Part shown: one piece after another, positions 1 to 7,033 of the stretch
Numbering within the stretch: the first letter of the stretch is position 1
How the letters are laid out: every line of letters starts with the position of its first letter
NCBI GenBank assembly: GCA_937960715.1
Contig: CALGOO010000251.1
Coordinates: 1-13,490, forward strand
DNA length: 13,490 nucleotides
Source of the DNA: an uncultured Candidatus Competibacteraceae bacterium
GTDB taxonomy: Bacteria > Pseudomonadota > Gammaproteobacteria > Competibacterales > Competibacteraceae
Reading direction: 5' to 3'
Position numbers and translations under genes: made by a program
The notes under the pieces: generated by a model
The model's input: the letters and a program-made list of their open reading frames with translations, nothing else
What the model was told of the DNA's origin: nothing
Databases searched by the model: none

Positions 1-133
1 GCTGGGTCTGGGTGATGTCGATCAGGTAGAGAATGACGAGCAGCAGGACGCCGACGCCGACCGCGAACACGAACAGCGCCGCCATCGCGGCCAGGAAGGT
101 GGTGACAAAACCGGGTAGATCGAGAGTCGTCAT
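1..133 (-). CDS. N-terminal end of probable FMN-binding glutamate synthase family protein (partial)
   Basis: Only the first 44 codons are inside the window; the gene runs off the left edge. The ATG is the complement of 131-133, and a GGAGAGG ribosome binding site lies just upstream on the minus strand. The protein begins MTTLDLPGFVTTFLAAM, continues with one long hydrophobic stretch (about residues 12-36) and then LIDITQTQ. A single N-terminal membrane segment followed by a D-(I/V)-TQT motif is how I remember the membrane-anchored FMN-binding glutamate-synthase-like proteins starting; their catalytic domain would lie outside the window. It is divergent from rpmH, the place where dnaA sits in Escherichia coli. 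The family call rests on a short stretch; any single-pass membrane protein is the alternative. Confidence 0.5.
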   Translation of the reverse strand, partial: MTTLDLPGFVTTFLAAMAALFVFAVGVGVLLLVILYLIDITQTQ

Positions 134-400
134 GGCATGCCTCTCCAAAGTGCAATGAGGGGGTGGTCAAACCGCTGGACGGTACAGGGCGCGATCCTTC
201 ACCGCTTCGATCTCCGCTCCAGCTCCAGCCCCAGCGCCAACCGGCCCGCCCCTGTCTTCCATCATAAACCCGAACCGCGGCCAGAAGCGGCAAAACGTCG
301 CGCCGCCCACGCAAGCTTGCAAACCGGTCTCCAAATCAGTAAGTTTCATCACCCAACTTAAGACCCCTTGATTTCAATCGACCCTGTTCAAGGAATTCTC
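134..400. other. Divergent intergenic region upstream of rpmH
   Basis: This 267-bp gap must hold the promoters of the divergent left-edge gene and of the rpmH operon. I see no clear DnaA box (TTATCCACA or close variants), so it does not look like an origin. A small perfect palindrome, CAAGCTTG, sits near 311-318. The rpmH ribosome binding site AAGGA is at 390-394, 6 nt before the ATG. Short open frames here have no recognisable protein content. Confidence 0.5.
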
Positions 401-535
401 ATGAAGCGGACTTTCCAGCCCAGCATCATTCACCGCAAGCGCACCCACGGCTTTCGCGCCCGCATGGCCACCAAGGGCGGCCGCCGAGTCTTGCAAGCGC
501 GCCGCGCCAAGGGCCGCGCCCGACTGACCCCCTGA
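401..535 (+). CDS. rpmH: 50S ribosomal protein L34
   Basis: This encodes the 44-residue large-subunit protein bL34, a small basic protein that binds 23S rRNA. The product starts MKRTFQPSIIHRKRTHGFR and carries the family signature (KRTxQPS near the start, RTHGFRxRM in the middle, and an Arg/Lys-rich tail including KGRARL). The length is the usual 44 residues. An AAGGA ribosome binding site precedes the ATG by 6 nt. It is first in the operon rpmH-rnpA-yidD-yidC and ends 4 nt before rnpA. Confidence 0.97.
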   Translation: MKRTFQPSIIHRKRTHGFRARMATKGGRRVLQARRAKGRARLTP

Positions 536-539
536 AGCC

Positions 540-902
540 ATGGCCGATGGCGCGCGCTTCCCGCGCCGCGCCCGGCTGACCGGCCGGAACGCCTTCGCCG
601 ATGTGTTCGCCCAGCCGGTCAAATCCAGCGACCGCTATTTCACCGTGCTCGCCCGCCCCAACGCGCTCGGCTATCCCCGCCTCGGTCTGGCCATTTCCCG
701 CAAGGTCGCCAAGTCCGCCGTGGCGCGCAACCGAATCAAACGAATCGTGCGTGAAAGCTTCCGGCATCATCGGGCGTGGCTTGGCCGCCTGGACTGCGTG
801 GTGATGGGTCGCGTCGGACTGACCGAACCGGAGAATGTCGTCCTGTTCGCCGCGCTGCAACGGCATTGGCGCAGGCTGGCGCAATCATGCGCGCCTTCCT
901 GA
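540..902 (+). CDS. rnpA: Ribonuclease P protein component
   Basis: This is the protein subunit of RNase P, which helps the catalytic RNA remove 5' leaders from precursor tRNAs. The 120-residue product has the diagnostic basic helix RNRIKRIVRESFR at about residues 63-75, preceded by LGLAISRKVAKSAVARN. The N-terminal LTGRNAFADVF region is also typical. Its ATG lies 4 nt after the rpmH stop with only a weak ribosome binding site, which suggests translational coupling to rpmH. Its 3' end overlaps the start of yidD by 16 nt, the usual arrangement of this operon. Confidence 0.96.
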   Translation: MADGARFPRRARLTGRNAFADVFAQPVKSSDRYFTVLARPNALGYPRLGLAISRKVAKSAVARNRIKRIVRESFRHHRAWLGRLDCVVMGRVGLTEPENVVLFAALQRHWRRLAQSCAPS

Positions 903-1117
903 TCGCCTTGATCCGCGGCTATCAGTGGTTCGTCAGCCCGTTGCTGGGCAATCACTGTCGCTTCTATCCAAGCTGCTCCCAGTACGCCCGCGAGGCCATC
1001 GAGCGCCATGGCGCCGCGCGCGGTGTCTGGCTGGCGATCCGGCGGGTGGCGCGCTGTCATCCCTGGCATCCGGGCGGCGTCGACCTCGTTCCCGAATCTT
1101 CCCCGAAGGACCGATGA
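887..1117 (+). CDS. yidD: Membrane protein insertion efficiency factor YidD
   Basis: This is a small membrane-associated protein that aids YidC-dependent insertion of inner-membrane proteins. The start was set at the ATG of MRAFLIALIRGYQWF, because this matches the family N-terminus and gives a normal length of 76 residues; an in-frame extension upstream to 776 only shadows rnpA. The family signature CRFYPSCSQYAREAI (from residue 24) is present, followed by the conserved HPWHPGGVD near the C-terminus. The gene overlaps rnpA at its start. Its stop codon overlaps the tandem ATG codons of yidC (ATGATGG), so the three genes are tightly coupled. Confidence 0.95.
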   Translation: MRAFLIALIRGYQWFVSPLLGNHCRFYPSCSQYAREAIERHGAARGVWLAIRRVARCHPWHPGGVDLVPESSPKDR

Positions 1118-2904
1118 TGGAAAACCAACGTTTACTGCTGTTCGCCGCCCTGATGTTCGTGGTGTTCCTGCTGTGGCAGAACTGGCTGGAGTTTCAGGCC
1201 ATGAAGCACCCACCGCCGACCCCGCCGCCGGTGGCCACCGCGCCGGGTCCGGCCAACCCCACCGCGCCGGCCGCGGTTCCGGGCCAGGATGTGCCGACCG
1301 TGGCGTCGGTGGCGCACGCGGCGCCGGGCGCGCAAGCCTTGGGCGGCGGCCAGCGGGTGCGAGTAATCACCGACCTGTTCGAGGCCGAGATCGACACGAT
1401 GGGCGGCGATCTGCGCCGGGTCGGCCTGCGCACTTATCCTGAGTCGGTGCAGCAGCCCGATCGGCCGTTCCTGCTCCTGCAAGATGGCGGCGCGGACTTC
1501 TTCATCGCCCAGTCCGGGCTGGTGGCGCTGAACAACGGCCCCGCGCCCAATCATTACGCCCCGTTTGTCGCCGAGCGGACCGAATACCGGCTGGCGGATG
1601 GCCAGGACATGCTGGAGGTACGGCTCACCTGGTCGGACTCCTCCGGCGTGAAGGTGATCAAGACCTACACCTTCCGGCGCGGCAGCTTTCTGGTGGAGCT
1701 GAACCAGCGAGTCGAGAATGGCGGCGCCAGCGATTGGCAGGGCGGTCAGTACCGGCAGTTCCAGCGGGTGCCGCCCAAGGTCGCCAGCAGCTTCTTTGGG
1801 AGCGGCGTGATCACCTATACCGGGGCGGTGGTTTCCACGCCCGCACAGCGCTACGAGAAGATTTCCTTCGACGACATCGCCAAGCAGGAGCTGAACCAGA
1901 CGGTCAAGGACGGCTGGATCGCCATGATCCAGCACTACTTCCTCGGCGCGTGGCTCCCGAATCCGGGCGAGACGGAGGATTTCTACACCAAGAAGGTGGA
2001 GAGCGCCAACCGCTACATCGTGGGCATGCGCGGCGCAGTGCGGACCGTGCCGGCCGGCGCGACCGGCGATTTTCACACCCGCCTGTACGTGGGGCCGAAG
2101 CTGCCGGACGTGTTGGAACAGGTCGCGCCCAACCTGCAACTGACCGTGGATTACGGCGTGCTGACCATCATCGCCGAGCCGCTATTTTGGTTGCTGAAAT
2201 GGATCCACGCCATCGTCGGCAACTGGGGCTGGGCCATCATCTTCCTCACCATCCTGATCAAGCTGGCGTTCTACAAACTGTCGGAAACCAGCTACCGCTC
2301 CATGGCCAACATGCGCCGGCTGGCGCCGGAACTGACCCGGCTCAAGGAACTGTACGGCGACGACAAGCAGAAGATGAACCAGGCGATGATGGATATGTAC
2401 AAGCGGGAAAAGGTGAACCCGCTGGGCGGTTGCCTGCCGATTCTGGTGCAGATTCCGGTGTTCATCGCCCTGTACTGGGTGCTAGTCGAGAGCGTGCAGT
2501 TGCGGCAGGCGCCGTTCATGCTCTGGATTCACGATTTATCGATCCCGGACCCGTACTATGTATTGCCGTTGATCATGGGCGTGACCATGTTCATCCAGCA
2601 GAAGCTCAGCCCCGCCCCCCCCGATCCGGTGCAGGCCAAGGTGATGATGGCGTTGCCGATCGTCTTCACCTTCATGTTCCTGTGGTTCCCGGCTGGCCTG
2701 GTATTGTACTGGGTGGTGAACAACGTGCTGTCCATCGCTCAGCAGTGGGTGATCACCAAGCGGGTGGAGTCGGGGGCGGATGCGGCGGCGCTCAAGGCCA
2801 AGGAAGGATCGGGACTGGGATTGGGCGAGCAGGCCAAGAAGCTGCTGACTTTGGCCAAGCAGGCGCTGCCCGAGCCGAAGAATCCCGGCAAGCGCAAGAA
2901 GTAG
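1117..2904 (+). CDS. yidC: Membrane protein insertase YidC
   Basis: This inner-membrane insertase works alone or with SecYEG to insert and fold membrane proteins. Two adjacent ATGs are possible (1114 and 1117); 1117 is preferred because the GAAGGA site at 1105-1110 then has 6 nt spacing. The 595-residue product starts MENQRLLLFAALMFVVF, a first membrane segment, followed by a Pro/Ala-rich linker. A large periplasmic domain comes next (to about residue 340). The conserved membrane core follows, with NWGWAIIFLTILIK, the cytoplasmic hairpin with NPLGGCLPILVQIPVF, and FPAGLVLYWVVNN. The tail is basic (PGKRKK). It is slightly longer than the Escherichia coli protein (548), mainly in the linker and tail. 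Frames open upstream to 835 only shadow yidD. Confidence 0.97.
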   Translation: MENQRLLLFAALMFVVFLLWQNWLEFQAMKHPPPTPPPVATAPGPANPTAPAAVPGQDVPTVASVAHAAPGAQALGGGQRVRVITDLFEAEIDTMGGDLRRVGLRTYPESVQQPDRPFLLLQDGGADFFIAQSGLVALNNGPAPNHYAPFVAERTEYRLADGQDMLEVRLTWSDSSGVKVIKTYTFRRGSFLVELNQRVENGGASDWQGGQYRQFQRVPPKVASSFFGSGVITYTGAVVSTPAQRYEKISFDDIAKQELNQTVKDGWIAMIQHYFLGAWLPNPGETEDFYTKKVESANRYIVGMRGAVRTVPAGATGDFHTRLYVGPKLPDVLEQVAPNLQLTVDYGVLTIIAEPLFWLLKWIHAIVGNWGWAIIFLTILIKLAFYKLSETSYRSMANMRRLAPELTRLKELYGDDKQKMNQAMMDMYKREKVNPLGGCLPILVQIPVFIALYWVLVESVQLRQAPFMLWIHDLSIPDPYYVLPLIMGVTMFIQQKLSPAPPDPVQAKVMMALPIVFTFMFLWFPAGLVLYWVVNNVLSIAQQWVITKRVESGADAAALKAKEGSGLGLGEQAKKLLTLAKQALPEPKNPGKRKK

Positions 2905-2945
2905 CCGACAGCCTGTCATTCCGGCAGGGAAGCTGGAGTTGGATC

Positions 2946-2989
2946 GGCGCGGAAGTCCGCCGAGAACGCTTGCCGGGGGAGTCCGCGCC
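2946..2989. repeat. Inverted repeat downstream of yidC
   Basis: GGCGCGGA at 2946-2953 is matched by its exact complement TCCGCGCC at 2982-2989, giving 8-bp arms around a 28-nt spacer. There is no T-run after it, so a rho-independent terminator is not supported. It lies between yidC and the start of the decayed type I locus and may mark a dispersed repeat or the edge of the insertion. Confidence 0.35.
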
Positions 2990-3042
2990 ACGAATGAATC
3001 AAGAGTCTGTCCGACCCTCAAACCACGGGGCCGCCGCTGATC

Positions 3043-3282
3043 ATGCATTGGATTGCCCTCGCTGAAAAAGACGCCGCCACCTCCTTGCTCGAAAAGCGTC
3101 TTTGGGACGCCGCCGACCAGTTCCGCGCCAATTCCGGCCTGAAGGCGCAAGAATACTCCGGCCCCATCCTCGGTCTGATCTTTCTGCGCTTCGCCGAGGT
3201 GCGCTTTGCCGCCCAACGCGCCAAACTTTCACTCCCCTCGCCTTTTGGGAGCTGTCCATTACACATATCGCCAACCAATTGA
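3043..3282 (+). pseudogene. hsdM: Truncated hsdM: N-terminus of type I restriction-modification methyltransferase subunit
   Basis: HsdM is the DNA-methylating subunit of type I systems. Residues 1-62 carry the classic HsdM N-terminal helical domain: LLEKRLWDAADQFRANSG, then LKAQEYSGPILGLIFLRF and AEVRFAAQRAKL. Homology stops at about 3228. The last 17 codons (SLPSPFGS...) are read from unrelated DNA, and the frame ends at 3282. The SAM-binding and NPPF motifs of a full HsdM (about 500 residues) are absent, so this fragment cannot methylate DNA. Together with the hsdR tail at 4663-4788 it marks the two ends of a former type I locus. Confidence 0.8.
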
Positions 3283-3309
3283 TTTCATTTTTATTAAAAA
3301 CCAGAGAAT

Positions 3310-3394
3310 CCCCTCCCCCCTTGCGGGGGAGGGCAAGTCGTTGACGCCACAACCTTTCCCCCCCTCCCAACCTCCCCCCGCTGGGGGGAGGGGT
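3310..3394. repeat. Pair of C/G-rich palindromic repeats (REP-like)
   Basis: There are two hairpins in opposite arrangement. The first has perfect 9-bp arms, CCCTCCCCC at 3311-3319 and GGGGGAGGG at 3325-3333. The second has perfect 9-bp arms, CCTCCCCCC at 3371-3379 and GGGGGGAGG at 3383-3391. The first is followed by CAAGTCGTTGACG, and a related hairpin at the right edge of the window (13451-13490) ends in the similar GGGAGGGTAAGTCG. This looks like a dispersed intergenic repeat family. It lies at the deletion scar between the hsdM fragment and the herA-linked fragment. Confidence 0.7.
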
Positions 3395-3627
3395 CTGAAC
3401 GCTTACTCAGTGACGAGCATATCAATCGACATCTCGTATTGCCCGCACTGCAATCGGGGTGCATCCGGCTTTTCACCTTGAACGAATTTGAGCCAGGCGG
3501 GGTCGGTGACTTCAAGAGATTGCCGTCGTTCGGCGGAGGCTATTCAAACGAGGTTTTCACGGACGGCAAGGTGGTGACACCCGGCACAGACCTTTGGAAA
3601 TTCAGTGAGTTCGTGAAGCTGTTTTGA
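3394..3627 (+). pseudogene. C-terminal remnant of an unidentified gene that preceded herA
   Basis: An open frame without a convincing start runs from the edge of the repeat to the stop at 3627, encoding SERLLSDEHINRHLVLPALQ and on to a C-terminus ending DLWKFSEFVKLF. A TTG start at 3439 is possible in principle, but protein-like sequence continues upstream, so this is better read as the last ~77 codons of a longer gene cut off by the repeat. It ends 13 bp before the herA-like start in the same direction. In defence loci HerA ATPases are usually paired with an upstream nuclease or SIR2-type effector, so this may be the tail of such a partner. I do not recognise the family from the sequence. 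Confidence 0.45.
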
Positions 3628-3640
3628 CTGGATTCCTTTC

Positions 3641-4729
3641 ATGAGTGATTACCAGATTGGAAAAGTTGTTGGTGTCGCCGGAGACGAGATCTTCGTATCG
3701 CTGCTCGACCACGAGCAATCCACCGACTCGGAAATGGGGGTGCCCGAGTCCATGACCATCCATCTTGCCAGCGGATCTGGACCAATGCCTGTGTTGATTG
3801 GTCAACCAGGGACTTTCGTAATCATCGCGCTGCCAGCGGGGCGATTGCTCTGCATGGTCACCAGCGTCGAAATGCGTGAGGCGAAGACAACAGCGGCGGA
3901 ACTTCGCGGAGTTGATTCTGCCGGTGTTTTCGTTCTCGACCGGGCGAGTTGTGCCTTGGCGACCATCGCCGTTGGCACAATGGACGCGGCAGGGAAATTT
4001 GAACGAGGCTCTGACGTTCTCCCGACGGTGAACGCGCCGGTGTTCGCCGTCGCACCGGAACTGATCGACGAGGTTTATTCGAGCTACGCCGAAGGTGACT
4101 TTACCATCGGAAAACTTTCTCTAGTTCCGAGCCAGCAGGCGAAAATCAATCTCGATGCCTTCCTTACCCGTCACGCCGCTATTCTCGGGCAGACAGGCGG
4201 TGGCAAGTCGTGGACTGTCGCATCGCTGATTCAGAAGATGTGCGCGTTCCAGCAAGCTACAATCGTGCTCTTCGATTTGCACGATGAATACGCAGCGACT
4301 TTTGGCACTTGTGCGGACGTGATTTCCGCAACAGATCTGGAGTTGCCTTATTGGCTGATGAACTCCGAGGAACTGCTCGGTCTCATGGTGGACCGCAGCG
4401 AGTCTGCCGCCCCGAATCAAATCGCCAAGTTCAAGGAACTACTCCAAGCAGCAAAAGAGAACCACCCAGAGAACAATACACTTGGCATCAAGAAAATCAC
4501 CATTGATACACCGGTGTTCTTCGACTTTGATGCAATTCTCAGCGAATTTCGATGGCTCGACACAGAGAAAGTCGCCGGGAAAACAACCGAGAAGCAAGGG
4601 CCGCTCTTTGGACAGTTCACGCGCCTGCTGATGCGCATTGACTCTCGGTTGAACAACAAACCCTCGACACCGGCCTGCCGCGCGCCTGCACGCCGGAGCT
4701 GTACCGGCAGAAATGCGCGGCGGTGTTAG
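3641..4729 (+). pseudogene. Truncated HerA-type (DUF87) ATPase
   Basis: This is a hexameric DNA-translocase-type ATPase of the HerA/FtsK class, a family found with nucleases in repair and in antiphage modules. Residues 1-~150 look like the N-terminal HAS-barrel (QIGKVVGVAGDEIFVSL). Walker A is ILGQTGGGKSW at 181-191 with Lys189, and IVLFDLHDEYA at 208-218 follows. Homology continues to LLMRIDSRLNNK (residues 329-340, base 4660). After that the frame enters an unrelated segment and stops 22 codons later, so the second half of the ATPase core is missing (family members are usually over 500 residues). The junction coincides with the start of the hsdR tail in another frame. The protein is very probably inactive. 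Confidence 0.8.
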
Positions 4730-4788
4730 AGCATGTGTACGAGAGCTACCCGGAGCGGAATGCGGGTGTTTATGCAATGGCCGTGTAA
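4663..4788 (+). pseudogene. hsdR: C-terminal remnant of hsdR (type I restriction subunit)
   Basis: Read in a frame different from herA, this stretch encodes LDTGLPRACTPELYRQKC, then a middle with HVYESY, and ends NAGVYAMAV before a TAA at 4786-4788. The TPELYxQKCxAVxEHVYESY pattern is the extreme C-terminus of HsdR, the ATP-dependent translocase/nuclease of type I systems, as I know it. Everything upstream of these ~41 codons is gone, so it has no function. It shows that the DNA between yidC and mnmE once held a complete hsdM...hsdR operon. The fusion point to herA is at 4660-4663. Confidence 0.7.
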
Positions 4789-4820
4789 GAACGCCGTCGT
4801 ACTTGACCAGGATTGGCTAC

Positions 4821-4836
4821 GCCGCCGCGCGGCGGC
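4821..4836. repeat. Perfect 16-bp GC palindrome upstream of mnmE
   Basis: GCCGCCGCGCGGCGGC is its own reverse complement (8-bp arms without a loop). It lies between the hsdR tail and mnmE, followed by the short direct repeat CGTTAGC-C-CGTTAGC at about 4839-4853. It could form a cruciform or be part of a dispersed repeat. There is no T-run, so a terminator is not supported. Confidence 0.5.
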
Positions 4837-4861
4837 AGCGTTAGCCCGTTAGCGCTGGGTG

Positions 4862-6202
4862 ATGGATACCATCGCCGCCATCGCCACGCCGCCCGGGCGG
4901 GGCGGCATCGGCGTGATCCGCGTGTCCGGCCCCCTCGGCGCCGCCATTGCCGAAGCCGTTTGCGGTGCTCTTCCCACTCCCCGCCAGGCCGTCTTGCGCC
5001 GATTCCGCGCCGGTGATGGCGAGGTCATCGACGAGGGCATCGTGCTCTATTTCCCCGCGCCGCATTCCTTCACCGGGGAGGATGTATTGGAGCTTCAGGG
5101 TCACGGCGGGCCGGTGGTGATGGATTTGCTGCTGGCGCGGGTGCTGGAGCTGGGCGCCCGCCCAGCCCGGCCCGGCGAATTTTCCGAACGCGCCTTTCTC
5201 AACGACAAGCTCGATCTGGCTCAGGCCGAGGCGATTGCCGACCTGATCGCCAGTGACACCGCCGCCGCCGCCCGCGCCGCCCTGCGTTCGCTGCAAGGCG
5301 AATTTTCCCGACGGGTTCACGCCTTGGTCGAGGACTTGATCGAACTGCGGATGTACGTCGAGGCGGCGATTGATTTTCCCGAGGAAGAGATCGACTTTCT
5401 TGCCGATAGGACCATTGTCGAGCGGCTGCGGACCTTGCGGGAACAGATGAATGCCTTGCAAGCGGCCGCTGGGCAGGGGCGACTGTTGCGCGACGGTATG
5501 ATCGTGGTGATCGCCGGCCGGCCGAACGCCGGCAAATCCAGCCTGCTCAATCGCCTGGCCGGGCGCGAGGCGGCCATCGTCACCGCCGTTCCTGGCACGA
5601 CCCGCGATGTACTGCGCGAGCACATCAGCATCGACGGGATGCCGCTGCACGTCATCGACACCGCCGGCCTGCGCGATAGCGACGACCCGGTGGAGCGGGA
5701 AGGCATTCGCCGCGCCTGGACCGAGATCGAGGCCGCCGACCGGATTCTGATGGTGGTGGATGACCGGCGAGGATTGACCGTGGAGGATCGGGCGTTGCGG
5801 GCACGGTTGCCGGTGGGCGCGGCGGTGACGGTGCTCTACAACAAGATCGATTTGAGCGGCCGGTCGCCGACGGTGCGGGATGGCGAGTGGGGAGCCGAAA
5901 TTCTGCTATCAGCCAAAACCGAAGCGGGACTGGATCTGTTGCGCGAGCATCTGAAAGCCTGCATGGGCTATCACGGTGGCGGCGAGGGAACATTCATGGC
6001 CCGTCGCCGGCATCTGGAGGCGTTGGAACGGGTGACGGCGGCGCTGGAACGAGCGGACTATCAACTGGAAGTCATCCGCGCCGGCGAGTTGGTCGCCGAG
6101 GAACTGCGCGAGGCGCAAAGCGCGCTGGCGGAGATTACCGGAGAGTTTACCAGCGAAGATTTGCTGTCGAGGATATTCAGCAGCTTTTGCATTGGAAAAT
6201 AG
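4862..6202 (+). CDS. mnmE: tRNA modification GTPase MnmE (TrmE)
   Basis: With MnmG, this GTPase makes the cmnm5/nm5 modification of wobble uridine 34 in certain tRNAs. The 446-residue product starts MDTIAAIATPPGRGGIGVIR, the folate-binding N-terminal domain. The G domain has G1 GRPNAGKS (219-226), TTRD (246-249), DTAG (266-269) and NKID (327-330). The C-terminus is the catalytic CIGK with its conserved cysteine. The length is normal. A GTG at 4859 directly before the ATG could also start it; an in-frame TAG at 4850-4852 excludes anything longer. No convincing ribosome binding site precedes either start, probably because foreign DNA replaced the native upstream region. Its last 12 bp are repeated at the end of res. 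Confidence 0.97.
   Translation: MDTIAAIATPPGRGGIGVIRVSGPLGAAIAEAVCGALPTPRQAVLRRFRAGDGEVIDEGIVLYFPAPHSFTGEDVLELQGHGGPVVMDLLLARVLELGARPARPGEFSERAFLNDKLDLAQAEAIADLIASDTAAAARAALRSLQGEFSRRVHALVEDLIELRMYVEAAIDFPEEEIDFLADRTIVERLRTLREQMNALQAAAGQGRLLRDGMIVVIAGRPNAGKSSLLNRLAGREAAIVTAVPGTTRDVLREHISIDGMPLHVIDTAGLRDSDDPVEREGIRRAWTEIEAADRILMVVDDRRGLTVEDRALRARLPVGAAVTVLYNKIDLSGRSPTVRDGEWGAEILLSAKTEAGLDLLREHLKACMGYHGGGEGTFMARRRHLEALERVTAALERADYQLEVIRAGELVAEELREAQSALAEITGEFTSEDLLSRIFSSFCIGK
6191..6202 (+). repeat. att-like direct repeat, left copy (mnmE 3' end)
   Basis: ATTGGAAAATAG covers the final Ile-Gly-Lys codons and stop of mnmE and recurs exactly at 12949-12960, where it forms the last codons and stop of res. 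The 3' end of trmE/mnmE is the established attachment site of SGI1-type islands, so this may be the left attachment site of the DNA between the copies. The 6 bases upstream of the two copies match poorly. Confidence 0.45.
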
Positions 6203-6260
6203 CGAGACTTCCGACATGGTCCGAAGCCTTCCAGAAAATACACACAAGCCTGCGTAAAAG

Positions 6261-6353
6261 GCGCTGGTCGAGGAACATCAACCGAGCGGCGCGACCGAGG
6301 CGCATCTGGTGGCGGAACTGACCGCGATCATAGGGAGCTTCGATGAAGCTTGA
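6261..6353 (+). pseudogene. Short remnant of a hypothetical gene
   Basis: An open stretch without a start codon encodes ALVEEHQPSGATEAHLVAEL and ten further residues to a TGA. The pattern VEEHQPxGATExHLVxELA is one I associate with a common family of uncharacterised proteins in GC-rich bacteria. The fragment is the middle of such a protein, cut on both sides. It sits in the gap between the convergent ends of mnmE and the minus-strand operon. A small hairpin, AGCTTC-GAT-GAAGCT, lies at 6336-6350 near its end. Confidence 0.35.
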
Positions 6354-6368
6354 ATACGCCGCGTGTTG

Positions 6369-7031
6369 CTACCGAATGGGACTGCTACCGTACATGTCCT
6401 GAAGAATTTCCTGGGCCAAGGCATAGGCGGCGGAGAAATCGAGGGGGATGTTTTCGGAAATCACCCCGGCGGCCACTTCTTCAGGCCGAAATCGCTTGGC
6501 CCTGACATTCTGCTTTACAGCTTCGATGTGTTCCCGCGATGCGTAACGGTCCAACACGCTGATGATTTGCTGTTGCCACTCCACATCGTCGGGGCGTTCC
6601 AGCCAGCTTTCGGTTTCGAGGAGATCGAAGCCATTTCGGGTAAAGACGGCGAGGATGAACGTGGCGCACGTCAATCCACGACCGAGAGGCTGGACGATAT
6701 AACGCCCCTGGTCGTCGAAGTAGATGCCGCCGTAGTCAATGCCGTAGGGTACATCGCTCGCATTCCGCTTGAGAGATGCCACATAGGCCGCCATGAATAC
6801 TTTGTTCACCGGATCAAGGCCGGATGATCCCCAAAAGTAATCCGCCGGCAACGGCTCGTCCTTGAGCATAAAGTGCCAGGCAAGATGACAAAGACGCGGG
6901 CCGGAATCGTCAATCCGGTAAATCAGGCCAACATGGCGTTGCTGCGTATTGTCGGGATTTGGAGTCCCGATGGCGACCCCGAGAATTTCATCGGGCGCGA
7001 AAGGATGGGCGCTTTGTCGGCTTACCGCCAT
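6369..7031 (-). CDS. Uncharacterised protein, possible permuted papain-like (NlpC/P60-type) fold
   Basis: This is a 220-residue protein, third gene of the minus-strand operon. The start was set at the ATG of MAVSRQSAHPFAPDEILG, which lies 2 nt after the stop of the preceding gene; the frame is open to 7118 but that part overlaps the previous gene. A conserved-looking RHVGLIYRI (His33) and LCHLAWHFML (His49, His53) precede YGIDYGGIYF (96-105) and then GRGLTCATFILAVFTRNGF (Cys122). A His block followed by a Cys at the start of a helix is the layout of circularly permuted papain-like enzymes. I infer a possible thiol peptidase or amidase; this is not a confident assignment. No signal peptide or membrane segment is seen, so it is likely cytoplasmic. 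Confidence 0.6.
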   Translation of the reverse strand: MAVSRQSAHPFAPDEILGVAIGTPNPDNTQQRHVGLIYRIDDSGPRLCHLAWHFMLKDEPLPADYFWGSSGLDPVNKVFMAAYVASLKRNASDVPYGIDYGGIYFDDQGRYIVQPLGRGLTCATFILAVFTRNGFDLLETESWLERPDDVEWQQQIISVLDRYASREHIEAVKQNVRAKRFRPEEVAAGVISENIPLDFSAAYALAQEILQDMYGSSPIR

Positions 7032-7033
7032 CG

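Noticed and set aside
310..345. Possible sigma-70 promoter for rpmH (TTGCAA, 17 nt, TAAGTT)
   Set aside because: The -10 element matches the consensus at only 3 of 6 positions; too weak to annotate.
835..1116. Extension of the yidC frame upstream of 1117
   Set aside because: This part overlaps rnpA and yidD in another frame, and the real YidC N-terminus MENQRLLLFAA with a ribosome binding site begins at 1117.
1132..2139. 335-residue open frame antisense to yidC
   Set aside because: Shadow of the GC-rich yidC gene; composition is biased to His, Arg and Gly and no domain is visible.
1734..3065. 443-residue plus-strand frame overlapping yidC
   Set aside because: Out-of-frame shadow of yidC running into the following spacer; no family resemblance.
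3310..3394. CRISPR-like or terminator reading of the C/G palindromes
   Set aside because: There are only two palindromes in opposite arrangement, without spacers of regular size and without a T-run; they fit a REP-like repeat better.
6336..6350. Hairpin AGCTTC-GAT-GAAGCT as a terminator between convergent genes
   Set aside because: The stem is only 6 bp and no T-run follows on either strand.
6363..6827. 154-residue plus-strand frame
   Set aside because: Antisense shadow of the third operon gene, with no recognisable content.
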